Of a stretch of 64,000 nt of DNA, positions 1 to 8,697 are shown in pieces (within the stretch, counting starts at the first letter, position 1; every line of letters starts with the position of its first letter). A program made the translations under genes and the position numbers. Below the pieces are notes generated by a model. That model worked only from the letters and a program-made list of their open reading frames with translations, was not told the origin of the DNA and ran no database searches. Location: positions 1 through 64,000 of the forward strand of contig CAVZJM010000014.1 of assembly GCA_963775625.1 (NCBI GenBank), in the 5' to 3' direction. The DNA is from JAIBJN01 sp963775625 (GTDB taxonomy: Bacteria; Actinomycetota; Thermoleophilia; Gaiellales; Gaiellaceae).

Positions 1-776
1 ATGCCCATGGCGTGGTAGCCGGAGTCCACGTAGAGCGTCGTGCCGGTGATGTTCGCCGCCTCGTCGGAGAGGAGGAACGCGCCCGCCGCGCCCACGTCGT
101 CGGCGTCGATCGGGCGGTGGAGCGGGGCTCGTTCCTCGACGATCGCCTCCATCGTCGGGAAGCCGGCGATGGAGCGCGCGGCCAGGGTGCGCACCGGGCC
201 GGCCGAGACCGCGTTCACGCGGATGTTCTTCTGGCCCAGGTCCCACGCGAGGTAGCGGACCGACGAGTCGAGGGTCGCCTTGGCGACGCCCATGACGTTG
301 TAGTGCGGCACGGCGCGCTCGCCGCCGAGGTAGGTCATCGTCATGATCGAGCCCCCGCCGGCGGCCTCCATCAGCGGCTCGGCGAGCCGCGCGCAGGCGA
401 CGAGCGAGTAGGCGGAGACGTCGAGCGCGAGCCAGAAGCGGTCGCGGGGCGTGTCCGTGAAGCGGCCCTCGAGGTCGCGCGCGTCGGCGAAGGCGACCGA
501 ATGGACGAGGAGGTCGAGCTTGCCCCCGAAGGTCTCGCCGACCTCCGCGAAGACGCGCTCGAGGTCCTCGTCGGAGCGGACGTCGCAGGGCGTGATCAAC
601 GGTGAGCCGACGGGCTCAGCCAGATCGCGGACGTTCTTCTCGATGCGCTCGCCCTGGAAGGTGAACGCGAGCTGAGCGCCCCCCTCCGCGAGGCGCTGAG
701 CGATCGCCCAGGCGATCGAACGCCGGTTGGCGACTCCGAGCACCAATCCTGTCTTCCCTGCGAAGCGGTCGCTCAC
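1..776 (-). CDS. fabI: Enoyl-[acyl-carrier-protein] reductase FabI (3' end cut by window)
   Basis: NAD(P)H-dependent enoyl-ACP reductase, the last step of each fatty-acid elongation cycle, cytoplasmic. The N-terminus shows the FabI nucleotide-binding variant GVANRRSIA (residues 14-22) instead of the classical SDR glycine motif. The active site has Tyr159 and Lys166 in the Y-X6-K spacing typical of FabI, with a second conserved Tyr near 149. The visible end reads YVDSGYHAMG, so only a few residues lie beyond the window edge. The GTG at 776 gives the family N-terminus; a TAGACT box lies 10 nt upstream of it. A second reductase-like SDR of the FabL type is at 51397. Confidence 0.95.
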   Translation of the reverse strand, partial: MSDRFAGKTGLVLGVANRRSIAWAIAQRLAEGGAQLAFTFQGERIEKNVRDLAEPVGSPLITPCDVRSDEDLERVFAEVGETFGGKLDLLVHSVAFADARDLEGRFTDTPRDRFWLALDVSAYSLVACARLAEPLMEAAGGGSIMTMTYLGGERAVPHYNVMGVAKATLDSSVRYLAWDLGQKNIRVNAVSAGPVRTLAARSIAGFPTMEAIVEERAPLHRPIDADDVGAAGAFLLSDEAANITGTTLYVDSGYHAMG

Positions 777-823
777 GGGCCGCCGGAGTCTACGACGTTC
801 CGCACCCCACTCGCGCCGCTGCC

Positions 824-1021
824 ATGATGACGGGGATGCTGCGGTTGATCGTGACGATCGAGGGGCCGGGCTGGACGGACCTCGACGAGGTGGAACTCGC
901 CGCCCTGCCCGACGAGGGCGAGCCGATCCAGACCAAGTTCGGGCTCTGTCTCGTCACGCACGCCGAGGCCGTCCCGAATGACGACCGGCACGACGGCAGG
1001 ATCGTCTGCCGATTGCCCTGA
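824..1021 (+). CDS. Small hypothetical protein, 65 aa
   Basis: I do not recognise this protein. It is short, acidic and soluble, with no membrane segment or cysteine motif, and starts MMTGMLRLIV; ATG codons at 824, 827 and 836 are all possible starts. It runs divergently from fabI and ends 21 nt before the short-chain dehydrogenase, in the same reading frame as that gene but separated by a TGA. Codon use looks like its neighbours. It may be a real small protein co-transcribed with the dehydrogenase, or chance coding. Confidence 0.45.
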   Translation: MMTGMLRLIVTIEGPGWTDLDEVELAALPDEGEPIQTKFGLCLVTHAEAVPNDDRHDGRIVCRLP

Positions 1022-1042
1022 CAGACGTGTGAGCCTTCTGCC

Positions 1043-1792
1043 ATTCGCGTCGCCGTCGTAACCGGGGGATCGAGCGGGATCGGGGCCGCCACGGCTCGGC
1101 TCCTGACTGCACGCGGCTGGCGCTGCATCCTGCTCGCGCGCGGGGCCGAGCGCCTGGAGCGCGTCGCGGCGGAGATCGGCGCCGAGGCGGAGGTCTGCGA
1201 CGTTTCCGACCGGGAGCAGGTCGAGCAGGCCGCCGTCCGGATCGGCAAGCGGCACCCGGCCGTGCACCTGCTCGTCTCCAACGCCGGGATCCCGGGCGGC
1301 GGCGGCTTCCTCGACCTCGCGCCGGAGCGGATCGAGCAGGTGATCGCGACGAACTACCTCGGCGGCGTCTGGACGCTGCGTGCCTTCCTGCCCTTGCTGG
1401 AGGCGGGAGCCCCGTCCGACGTGGTGAACGTCGCCTCGGTCGCCGGCGTCTACTCCGTGGGCGGCTCGTCCGGCCCCTACGCTGCCTCGAAGCACGCTCA
1501 GCTCGCGTTCTCACGCGGCGTCGCCGCGGAGCTGGCCCCGCGGGGGATCCGTGCCCACGCCGTCAACCCCGGGCCCGTGTGGACGGAGGGCTTCCCCCAG
1601 AACCGGCTGCAGGGCACGCGCTTCGAGCGGTTCGTCCTCGAGCCCGAACAGGTCGCCGAGTCGATTCTCCGCGCCGTCGAGCGCGGCAAGCCGGAGACGT
1701 TCGTCTTCGGCGCCTACCGGATCGTCGGCCTCCTTCAGGCCGCGATTCCAGGGACGCTCGTCGGCCTCACCGCGCGGCGCGCCCGCAGGTAG
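1043..1792 (+). CDS. Short-chain dehydrogenase/reductase, probable ATT start
   Basis: NAD(P)-dependent oxidoreductase of the classical SDR family, substrate unknown. It carries the cofactor motif TGGSSGIG (residues 7-14), the NAG motif (80-82), catalytic Ser near 132 and YAASK (Tyr146, Lys150), in about 249 residues, the usual SDR length. The first ATG/GTG/TTG in frame is GTG 1262, which would delete the whole nucleotide-binding motif. The frame is closed upstream by TGA 1019-1021, so initiation must lie between; ATT 1043 gives the typical N-terminus (x-R-V-A-V-V-T-G-G). A lost base joining GTG 1029 to the frame is the alternative. No clear Shine-Dalgarno is seen. Confidence 0.85.
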   Translation: MRVAVVTGGSSGIGAATARLLTARGWRCILLARGAERLERVAAEIGAEAEVCDVSDREQVEQAAVRIGKRHPAVHLLVSNAGIPGGGGFLDLAPERIEQVIATNYLGGVWTLRAFLPLLEAGAPSDVVNVASVAGVYSVGGSSGPYAASKHAQLAFSRGVAAELAPRGIRAHAVNPGPVWTEGFPQNRLQGTRFERFVLEPEQVAESILRAVERGKPETFVFGAYRIVGLLQAAIPGTLVGLTARRARR

Positions 1793-1799
1793 CACTCGC

Positions 1800-2504
1800 T
1801 CAGCGCGAGAGCCGGAGCGCCACCCCCGCGACGGCCGCGCCCGCGACCGCGTCGAGGACGTAGTGGTTGGCGGTGACGAACACGACAGCTGCCACGAGCG
1901 GCGGATAGGCAGGCGCCAGCGCGCGGAGAGCAGGGCTCTCGCTCGCCGCCGCGATGCCGGCGGAGGTGACGACCGCGTACGCGACGTGGATGCTCGGCAT
2001 CGCCGCGAGCGGGTCGTAGAGCTGCGCGACGGCGCCCGAGTCGAGGTCGAGGCCGCTGACGTCCGCGATCGTGTCCACGAAGTGGTCGAGGGAGCGCGGC
2101 GGCGCGCAGGGGAAGAGGTAGAAGACCGGCTGGCAGGCGAGCGTCGTCAGCGCCGCCGCGCGGCGGAAGCGGTGGAACTCGGGATGGCGCCGTGCGTAGA
2201 GGCGCATCAGGAACCCGACCGTCAGCGCCGCGTTGGAGACGACGTAGGCCACGTTCAGGGCCCCGAGGAGCCGCCGGTGGGGAAGGAGGAGCTCCTGCAG
2301 CCTCGGCTCGACATGGATCCCGAGCCGGCGCTCGAGCGCGACCACCCGCTCGGCGTTCCGCACCGCCTGCAAGCGGCCCGCCTCGCCGCGCTTGCGCCGG
2401 CTCGCGAGCAGGTAGAGCGCGTAGACGCCGAGGCCGATCGCCACCTCGCGCCTGCCGGAGAAGCGCCGCTCGTGCACCGTCCGCCGTCCCACGTCAGCGC
2501 GCAT
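1800..2504 (-). CDS. PAP2-superfamily membrane phosphatase
   Basis: Integral membrane phosphatase or phosphotransferase of the PAP2 (inositolphosphotransferase-like) group, probably acting on a lipid phosphate or phosphoinositol lipid. The three phosphatase signatures are visible: CAPPR near the middle, MPSIHVAYA with the catalytic His, and NHYVLDAVAG near the C-terminus, with about five hydrophobic segments between. It is convergent with the SDR and divergent from the flippase-like gene with only 11 nt between start codons. In-frame GTG codons a few residues in are alternative starts. The neighbouring lipid-type genes suggest an envelope-lipid role, which is inference. Confidence 0.8.
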   Translation of the reverse strand: MRADVGRRTVHERRFSGRREVAIGLGVYALYLLASRRKRGEAGRLQAVRNAERVVALERRLGIHVEPRLQELLLPHRRLLGALNVAYVVSNAALTVGFLMRLYARRHPEFHRFRRAAALTTLACQPVFYLFPCAPPRSLDHFVDTIADVSGLDLDSGAVAQLYDPLAAMPSIHVAYAVVTSAGIAAASESPALRALAPAYPPLVAAVVFVTANHYVLDAVAGAAVAGVALRLSR

Positions 2505-2515
2505 ACTTACTTGTG

Positions 2516-3520
2516 ATGCGCAACTGGCGCCGGAACCTCGTCCGCCTCGGCATCGGCACGGCCGCGACGGCCGCGTTCCTCTGGCTCTTCCTGCGGGAGG
2601 TGGACGTCGGCCTCGCCTGGGACGAGATCACCGCGCTCCCAGGCTGGACGATGATCGTGGCGCTGGCGCTGGTCGTCGCCAACGTCGTCATCATGGCGAT
2701 CCGGTGGGGCTACCTGCTGGGCGGCGCCGGCTACCAGATCGGCCTGTGGAAGCTCTTCTCCACGGTCGCGGTCGGGCGCGGGGCCAACAACATCCTCCCC
2801 GCCCGCGGCGGCGACCTCCTCCGGATCGAATCGATGCGGGAGCGCCGCGTGCCGGTGTTCGTGAGCGCCGGGACGCTCTTCGCCGAGCGGCTGCTCGACG
2901 GCGTCGTCCTCTCGACCTGGATCCTCCTGGGCGCGCTCGCCATCGGCCAGGGCGGGCCGATGCTCCTGACGGGGATCGCGCTTTCCGCCGGGGCCGCGCT
3001 CGGAGTCGGGCTGGTCGCCTGGGCGGCCCGCGACCCCGACCGCGCCGAGCGCTTCGCGTGGAAGGCGAGCCGCCGGCTTCCGCCCCGGTGGCACACGCGC
3101 TTCACGCGCGCGGCCGCGCACTTCGTGGACGGCCTCGGCGCATTTCGCGGCCGCACTCGGCTGGTGGCGATCTTCGGGACCTCCGCGGCGATGTGGCTCG
3201 CCGACGTCGCCATGTACTGGGTGGTCGGCGAGTTCGGGTTCGGCCTCGACCTGCCGCTCGCGGCGTACTTCCTGCTCGAGGGAATCGGGAACCTGGCGCT
3301 GGCCGTGCCGGCCACCGCGGCCGGCATCGGCACCTTCGACTACCTGACTCTCCTCGCCGCGAAGGGCATCGACGTCAACCCGGACAAGGCGACCGCGTAC
3401 GTTCTGACGATGCACGCGCTCGCCGTCCTCCCCGTCACGATCATGGGCGCGATCCTGGTCAGCCCGGCCTTCCCGCGTCTCCTGGGGAGGCGGCGCGAGC
3501 CGGCCCGGGAGTCCGGCTAG
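2516..3520 (+). CDS. UPF0104/LPG-synthase-type flippase-like membrane protein
   Basis: Polytopic membrane protein, 334 aa, with about eight hydrophobic segments, resembling the transmembrane half of lysylphosphatidylglycerol synthases (UPF0104/AglD family), without the catalytic synthase domain. Family landmarks are the NNILPARGGDLLRI stretch near residue 95 and the ERLLDG motif shortly after. ATG 2516 is preceded by only 11 nt before the divergent PAP2 gene, so the transcript is likely leaderless or nearly so. Its stop shares CTAG with the convergent acyltransferase stop. A lipid-translocation role is a family-level guess. A paralogue is at 55539. Confidence 0.8.
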   Translation: MRNWRRNLVRLGIGTAATAAFLWLFLREVDVGLAWDEITALPGWTMIVALALVVANVVIMAIRWGYLLGGAGYQIGLWKLFSTVAVGRGANNILPARGGDLLRIESMRERRVPVFVSAGTLFAERLLDGVVLSTWILLGALAIGQGGPMLLTGIALSAGAALGVGLVAWAARDPDRAERFAWKASRRLPPRWHTRFTRAAAHFVDGLGAFRGRTRLVAIFGTSAAMWLADVAMYWVVGEFGFGLDLPLAAYFLLEGIGNLALAVPATAAGIGTFDYLTLLAAKGIDVNPDKATAYVLTMHALAVLPVTIMGAILVSPAFPRLLGRRREPARESG

Positions 3521-4638
3521 CGGCCTCGCGCGCTCGCGTACTCGCGGGCGAGGAACGGCAACTCGCGCACCCGGCGCGGCGCGACCGCGAGGGCCTCGGC
3601 CAGGCGGCGCCGGCGGCTCTCGGGAGTCAGGAGGTCGGGCTCGACCGGCCGTCCGTCCTCGCAGGCGACTGCAACGGCAGCGGCAAGCTCGCGCTCGAGC
3701 GCGCCGACGTCGGCCTCCGCACCGGCCTCGAGGAGGGCGGCGACCACCTGGCCGCACGTCAGCGGCATCGTCACGCGCAGCAGGGAGAGAAGGGTGCCTT
3801 CGACGTCGTCCGCGGGCAGCTGGGCTGGGGGGCCGTGCGCGATGTGGACGCGCGTTCGCCCGCGGACGAGGGGGTCGTAGGCGACGGCGAGCGGGCGGAC
3901 GGCGGCGGGCTTCCCGCGCCGAACGAGCGCGCCGACGCCCGGCCGGACGGGGCCGATCTCGCCGTCCGGGGAGGGGCGTCCTTCGGGAAAGAGGATCAGG
4001 ACGTTCCCGTCGCGGACGACCTCCACCAACGTCCGGAAGTCTCTCGCCGCCTGCGCCGCCCTTGCGCTCCAGAAGTCGTCGAGGCCGGCCCGGTCCTCTG
4101 GCGCGAACGGCTTCCAGAGGAGGTCCGCGTACTCGCCGCGAAGGACATCCCCGGCCTGACTCCGAGGCGGATGCCCGCACGCTGCCGCCCTCCCGGCGAA
4201 CGCGGCGGCCTCCTTCTCCGGAAGCAGCTCGGCGAGCGGGCGGTCGGGTCGGGACGCGAGCACCTCCCCCACCGTGGCCACGCTCGCGCTCCGGATCGGG
4301 AAGATGTTGACCAGCGGCAGCCAGCGGGCGACGTCGACGCCGTACAGGAGCCGCCTCGCGCGAAGCGGGAGATCGGGAGGGAAGCCTGCGAAGAACCCCG
4401 GGAGGAACATGTCGTCGCGGGCGGCGAAGTGCATGCGGTTCGTCGTGTTCCGCCGGCCGCCCATCGCGAAGTAGATGTGCGGGCAGATCACGGGGACATC
4501 GGTCTCGCGCCGGTGCGTGATCGCGACGAGCGTCCCGGGCTCCGGAGCGAAGCGCTCGGGGTCGAGCACCGTCACGCGGAAGGCCGCGCTCGAATAGACC
4601 CACATGCCGTGTCCCACGGCGTCGTAGAGATCAGGCAC
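3517..4638 (-). CDS. PlsC-like glycerolipid acyltransferase
   Basis: Membrane-associated acyltransferase of the LPLAT/PlsC superfamily, 373 aa. Motif I is HRRETD (H-X4-D, near residue 42) and motif III is FPEGRPS (near residue 217), the catalytic and acceptor-binding elements of 1-acylglycerol-3-phosphate acyltransferases. It is longer than a canonical PlsC (about 240 aa): it has an insert between the motifs and a C-terminal extension rich in Arg, so the acceptor may not be lysophosphatidate. The start is GTG 4638, 17 nt from the divergent peroxiredoxin-like gene; both promoters must overlap. Confidence 0.75.
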   Translation of the reverse strand: MPDLYDAVGHGMWVYSSAAFRVTVLDPERFAPEPGTLVAITHRRETDVPVICPHIYFAMGGRRNTTNRMHFAARDDMFLPGFFAGFPPDLPLRARRLLYGVDVARWLPLVNIFPIRSASVATVGEVLASRPDRPLAELLPEKEAAAFAGRAAACGHPPRSQAGDVLRGEYADLLWKPFAPEDRAGLDDFWSARAAQAARDFRTLVEVVRDGNVLILFPEGRPSPDGEIGPVRPGVGALVRRGKPAAVRPLAVAYDPLVRGRTRVHIAHGPPAQLPADDVEGTLLSLLRVTMPLTCGQVVAALLEAGAEADVGALERELAAAVAVACEDGRPVEPDLLTPESRRRRLAEALAVAPRRVRELPFLAREYASARGR

Positions 4639-4643
4639 GTCTA

Positions 4644-4649
4644 TATCCT
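4644..4649 (+). promoter_or_regulatory. -10 box of a leaderless promoter
   Basis: TATCCT ends 6 nt before ATG 4656 in a 17-nt divergent spacer. The position implies that transcription starts at or next to the A of the start codon. No Shine-Dalgarno precedes the ATG, consistent with leaderless translation. Confidence 0.5.
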
Positions 4650-4655
4650 GGCGGC

Positions 4656-5174
4656 ATGGCCACGCTCAGGCTCGGAGACCAGGCGCCCGCCTTCTCGCTC
4701 CCCGGCACCGACGGTGCGACGCACAGCCTCGTCGACTTCGAGGGCAAGCCGGTTGCCGTCGTCTTCTCGTGCTGCCACTGCCCGTACGTCGTCGCGTGGG
4801 AGGACCGCCTGAACGACGTGGCGCGCGACGTGGACGGGCAGGCCGGCCTCGTCGCGATCAATTCGAACGCGGGCTATCTGGGCGACTCGCCCGAGGACAT
4901 GCGGCACCGCGCCGAGGAGAAGGGATTTGCCTTCCCGTTCCTCTACGACGAGTCCCAGGAGATCGCAACCGCCTACGGCGCCGCCCGCACGCCCGAGGTC
5001 TTCGTCTTCGACGCCGACCACAGGCTCGTCTACCACGGCGCCCCGGACTCCGACCACCAGGATCCGGACGGCGCGGAGCCGTACCTGCGCCCGGCGCTGG
5101 AGGCGGCGCTCGCGGGAACGCAGCCCGAGGTGCAGGAGACGCCGGCCGTCGGCTGCACCATCAAGTGGCGGTAG
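4656..5174 (+). CDS. Thioredoxin-family (AhpC/TSA-like) protein
   Basis: Redox protein with a thioredoxin fold, 172 aa, cytoplasmic. The N-terminus GDQAPAFSLPGTDG is typical of AhpC/TSA proteins and is followed near residue 40 by CCHCPYV, which supplies the active-site cysteines; the C-terminus ends VGCTIKW, a feature of the thioredoxin-family group often annotated as peroxiredoxin-like. It probably acts as a thiol oxidoreductase or peroxidase; the substrate is unknown. The 3' end overlaps the convergent nucleotidyltransferase gene by 14 nt. Confidence 0.8.
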   Translation: MATLRLGDQAPAFSLPGTDGATHSLVDFEGKPVAVVFSCCHCPYVVAWEDRLNDVARDVDGQAGLVAINSNAGYLGDSPEDMRHRAEEKGFAFPFLYDESQEIATAYGAARTPEVFVFDADHRLVYHGAPDSDHQDPDGAEPYLRPALEAALAGTQPEVQETPAVGCTIKWR

Positions 5175-6204
5175 GAAGCTCGCGGCGCACGAGCTCGAGC
5201 GCCTCGTCGCGGGTCGAGACCGTGCCGACGGCGCGCTCCTCGGCGACGAGCTCCAGCAGCCGGCCGACCTCCGGGCCCGGCTCGACGCCGAGGGCGAGCA
5301 CGTCGTCGCCGCGCAGGAGCGGCTCCGGGTGGTCGGCGGCACGCGCGGCGCGAACCGCGTCGTAGAGGTCGCTCGCCCCCAGGAAGGCGAGCGCCGAGAG
5401 CGCCCAGGGCTCGGTGCGGCGGCGGAAGCGGTGGATCGCGCGCGGCGAGTCGTCAGGCGGCCGCTCCGCGGCCAGAAGCGTCCGGGCGAGCCGGCGGAGG
5501 TCGTTGGAGATGGGGAGGCTGCGGAGGCGCTCGCCGAAGACGGCGACGAGGACGAAGCCCGGAGTGTCCGCAGGATCGACACGCTCGAGGCCCGCGACCG
5601 AGCCGCCGAGGGGCTCGAGCAGGCCGAGCTCGTCGGCCCGGTGAAAGCCGTCCGGCGAGAGGCGCTCGAGCTCGCCGAGGACACGCTCCCCCGCCGGCTC
5701 GCCGACCCGAGCCGCGGCCGCGCGCACGAGCTCCTCCGTCGGCTCGTCGAGCCGGAAGCCGAGCTCGTCCTCGAGGCGCACGGCCCGCAGCAGCCGCAGC
5801 GGGTCGTCTGCGAACACGGCCGGGCCGACCGCCCGAAGCCGGCGCGCCTCGAGGTCGGCCTCGCCGCCGAACGGGTCGACGAGAGGCCCGCCGTCCAGGG
5901 ATCGCGCGAGCGCGTTGACCGTGAAGTCCCGCGTGGCGAGGTCCTCCTCGATGCTCTCTCCATGCAGGGGCGTGAAGTCGACCGTCTTCCCGCGCCGAAA
6001 CGCGACTCGCCAGGCACCGTGGCGCTCCGAGAGCGGGAAGACGGCGCCGCCCGCGAGACGCGAGTAGAGGCGCGCGGCCAGTTCCGGCTCGGGACAGGTG
6101 ACGTCGAGGTCCACGATCTCGCGGCCGAGTAGCTCGTCGCGCAGCGCGCCGCCGACGACCCAGGCCGGCTCGTCGCCGACCGCTCGACGGATGCGCTCAT
6201 CCAT
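5161..6204 (-). CDS. CCA-tRNA nucleotidyltransferase/poly(A) polymerase head-domain protein
   Basis: Class II nucleotidyltransferase of the tRNA CCA-adding/poly(A) polymerase family, 347 aa. Motif A, GGALRDELLGREIVDLDV, contains the metal-binding Asp pair; RDFTVNALA and the basic DPLRLLRAVR motif follow. Beyond residue 160 it has a helical tail but no HD phosphohydrolase domain, so it is shorter than typical CCA enzymes (about 400-480 aa). ATG 6204 lies inside the alr stop (8-nt overlap), suggesting translational coupling and favouring this start over one nine codons upstream. It could be the only CCA enzyme or an accessory paralogue. Confidence 0.8.
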   Translation of the reverse strand: MDERIRRAVGDEPAWVVGGALRDELLGREIVDLDVTCPEPELAARLYSRLAGGAVFPLSERHGAWRVAFRRGKTVDFTPLHGESIEEDLATRDFTVNALARSLDGGPLVDPFGGEADLEARRLRAVGPAVFADDPLRLLRAVRLEDELGFRLDEPTEELVRAAAARVGEPAGERVLGELERLSPDGFHRADELGLLEPLGGSVAGLERVDPADTPGFVLVAVFGERLRSLPISNDLRRLARTLLAAERPPDDSPRAIHRFRRRTEPWALSALAFLGASDLYDAVRAARAADHPEPLLRGDDVLALGVEPGPEVGRLLELVAEERAVGTVSTRDEALELVRRELPTAT

Positions 6205-7225
6205 CGACGATCCTCCGCTCGGCCCGGGCACGGTCGCGGTTCAGGCCGCACGTGAGCTCGTAGTTGATGGTGCCGAGCACGCGCGCGTGCTCCTCGGCCA
6301 GGATCCCGTCGCCGATCAGCGCCACCTCCGTCCCTACCGGTTCGTCCCCGAGCTCCACGGCGAGGGAGTCCATGGAGATGGTGCCGACGACCCGGCGCCT
6401 GGACTCGCCCACGAGCACCTCCGTGCCGGTGAGACCCCGGCGGAAGCCGTCCGCATAGCCGACCGGGACGATGCCGATGCGCACCGGCTCCTCGGCGACG
6501 AACCGGCGTCCGTAGCCGGTGCTCTCACCGGGCGCGAGCTCTCGCGCCTGCGCGACGTAGCTCCGCCACGAGAGCGCAGGCTCGAGCCCGTGACGGGCCG
6601 GATCGTCGCCGAACGGCGAGAGCCCGTAGAGGGCGATGCCGCAGCGCACGGCGTCGAACCGCGCGTCGGCGAACCGGAGCGCTCCCGCGCTGTTCGCCAG
6701 GTGCGCGGTGACGCCGGGGAAGGCAGCGACGACCTCCCGGAAGCGCTCGATCTGCTCCCGCGCGAAGGCCTCGTCCTCCTCGTCGGCGGTGGCCAGGTGG
6801 CTCATGACGCCGACGACCTGCCGGCGCGGAACGGTCAGCGCCTCGTCGAGGGTCATTCCCCACCGCCCCATTCCGGTGTCGACCTTCACATGGACGTCCA
6901 GGCCCTCCGGGGCCTCCGGAGAGGAGAGCGCCAGCTCGAGTCCGGCATCGCGAGCCGCGTCCTCCTCGCCGGAGGCCAGAGGGCCCATGACGAGGATCCG
7001 CGCGGACGGAAAGGCCTCGCGCAGGTCTTCCCCCTCCCGAGCGGTCGACACGCAGAGCGCCGAAGCGCCGCCCTCGAGCGCGGCGCGCGCCGCACCGATC
7101 GCCCCGTGACCGTAGGCGTCGGCCTTGACGACGGCCCAGAGCTCGGCCGGGGCGGCCGCCTCGCGGAGACGAGCGGCGTTCCGCCGGATGGCGCCGAGGT
7201 CGACCGTGATCCGGGAGCGCCTCAC
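6197..7225 (-). CDS. alr: Alanine racemase
   Basis: PLP-dependent alanine racemase, making D-alanine for peptidoglycan, 342 aa (family about 360-380). The PLP lysine is in AVVKADAYGHG near residue 32; GYADG and the ISMDS segment with nearby catalytic-tyrosine region appear in the C-terminal half. The GTG start at 7225 overlaps the nnr stop in GTGA, as is usual inside this operon (HAD-acpS-nnr-alr-CCA enzyme). Alr next to nnr and acpS is a common actinobacterial arrangement. Confidence 0.95.
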   Translation of the reverse strand: MRRSRITVDLGAIRRNAARLREAAAPAELWAVVKADAYGHGAIGAARAALEGGASALCVSTAREGEDLREAFPSARILVMGPLASGEEDAARDAGLELALSSPEAPEGLDVHVKVDTGMGRWGMTLDEALTVPRRQVVGVMSHLATADEEDEAFAREQIERFREVVAAFPGVTAHLANSAGALRFADARFDAVRCGIALYGLSPFGDDPARHGLEPALSWRSYVAQARELAPGESTGYGRRFVAEEPVRIGIVPVGYADGFRRGLTGTEVLVGESRRRVVGTISMDSLAVELGDEPVGTEVALIGDGILAEEHARVLGTINYELTCGLNRDRARAERRIVDG

Positions 7226-8697
7226 CGCGAGAGGGCGGGAGACAGCGCCTCGACGACGTCGCGGGCGATCATCCCCGCCTGCCCGTGACGCTCGGCCGCG
7301 ATCGCGGAGGCGACGCCGCAGGCGGCGGCGGCCGCGGCCGCCGCGGCGCTCGCCTCCATCCCCTTGGCGAGAAACGCGCCCACAACCCCGGTCAGCACGT
7401 CGCCGCTGCCGGCCGTGGCGAGCCCCGGGTTCCCGAGATCGACGACCACGGGGCTCCGCCCGGGCCCGGCGACGAGCGTGTCCGCTCCCTTGAGGAGGAC
7501 GACGGTGCCTGTGTCGTCCGCGCCGGCCTGCACGGCATCGAGACGGTTGGCGCTCACCCACGCCGACGGGCGGCCGAGCAGCCGGCCGAGCTCCCCGGCA
7601 TGCGGCGTCAGCACGGTCGCGGCGTCGCGCGAGAAGACCCAGTCGAGGTGCCCGGCCAGGGCCCACAAGCCGTCGGCGTCGAGGACGACCGGCTTGTCGA
7701 GGCGGTCGAGGAGGGCGCCGACCAGCGCCCGCGCGCCGTCGGACCTGCCGAGGCCGGGACCGAGCGCGATCGCCCCGGCCCGCTCCGCCGCGGCGAGGAT
7801 GTCGTCGGCGGCGGCCGGCGTGAGCGCGCCGTCCTCGTCCGCGCACGGCTTCGTCATCACCTCGACGAGGCGCTGCTCGAAGACGAGGTTGAGCGAGGCC
7901 GGGACACAGGCCGTGACGATCCCCGCGCCCGCGCGGAGCGCCGCCTCGGAGGTGAGGGAGGGCGCGCCGGTCAGACCCCGCGAGCCGCCGACGACGAGCA
8001 GGGAGCCGGCCGAGTACTTGTTGTCGCGCTCGGCCCGCCGTGGCACGAGCTCGAGGATCTCGGCAGTCGCCCGGCGGAGCCGGGTCTCGATCCCGGCGAG
8101 CCCGATGTCGGCGACCACGACCTCGCCCGCGTGGAAGCGGCCGGGCGCGACCGCGAGGCCGACCTTCGGGGCGTGGAACGTGACAGTCACCGTCGCCTCG
8201 ACGGCGGCTCCGGCGACCCTGCCCGTCGAGGCGTCCACTCCCGACGGAACGTCGACGGCGACGACCGGGACGCTGCCGGCGTTCAGCTCGCCGATGGCGC
8301 TCTCGGCCTCGGCCCGCGGCGCGCCCGTGAACCCGGTGCCGAAGAGAGCGTCGACGGCGAGGTCCGCAGAGCCGTGCTCGTCGACGAAGACGACGCCCGC
8401 TTCCTTCGCCCGCTCGAGCATGACGGCTGCGTCACCTGCGACCTTCTCCTCGGGGCCGAGCATGCGAACCGTCGCGCCCAGGCCCGCGCGGGTGAGCTCG
8501 GTCGCGACGACGAGCCCGTCGCCGCCGTTCGCCCCGGTGCCGCACCAGACGGCGACGCGGCGCGCCGAGGGGAAACGGGTGAGGATCTCGTCCGCGACGC
8601 TCTTCCCCGCCTTCTCCATCAGCTCGAGCGTCGGCCCCGGGTACGCCGCTTCCGCGGTGCGCATCTCCTCCGCGGTGGAGAGCGGCTCGAGGAGCAT
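7222..8697 (-). CDS. nnr: Bifunctional NAD(P)H-hydrate epimerase/dehydratase
   Basis: Repairs hydrated NAD(P)H: an N-terminal epimerase domain (YjeF_N/NnrE, about residues 1-210; motif CGTGANGGDG) and a C-terminal ADP- or ATP-dependent dehydratase (NnrD, carbohydrate-kinase fold; NPGLATAGSGDVLTG near residue 440). Total 491 aa, the usual length for the fused enzyme. ATG 8697 overlaps the acpS stop in TGATG, fixing the start; longer forms lack family similarity. A run of about eight alanines near the C-terminus is low-complexity but in frame. Confidence 0.95.
   Translation of the reverse strand: MLLEPLSTAEEMRTAEAAYPGPTLELMEKAGKSVADEILTRFPSARRVAVWCGTGANGGDGLVVATELTRAGLGATVRMLGPEEKVAGDAAVMLERAKEAGVVFVDEHGSADLAVDALFGTGFTGAPRAEAESAIGELNAGSVPVVAVDVPSGVDASTGRVAGAAVEATVTVTFHAPKVGLAVAPGRFHAGEVVVADIGLAGIETRLRRATAEILELVPRRAERDNKYSAGSLLVVGGSRGLTGAPSLTSEAALRAGAGIVTACVPASLNLVFEQRLVEVMTKPCADEDGALTPAAADDILAAAERAGAIALGPGLGRSDGARALVGALLDRLDKPVVLDADGLWALAGHLDWVFSRDAATVLTPHAGELGRLLGRPSAWVSANRLDAVQAGADDTGTVVLLKGADTLVAGPGRSPVVVDLGNPGLATAGSGDVLTGVVGAFLAKGMEASAAAAAAAAACGVASAIAAERHGQAGMIARDVVEALSPALSR

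Noticed and set aside
2507..4812. Very long open frames (about 700 codons) on both strands across the flippase and acyltransferase genes
   Set aside because: Arg/Pro/Ala-rich low-complexity translations antisense or out of frame to genes with clear motifs; an effect of extreme GC content. The same applies to long frames at 43443-46004 and 53760-56153.
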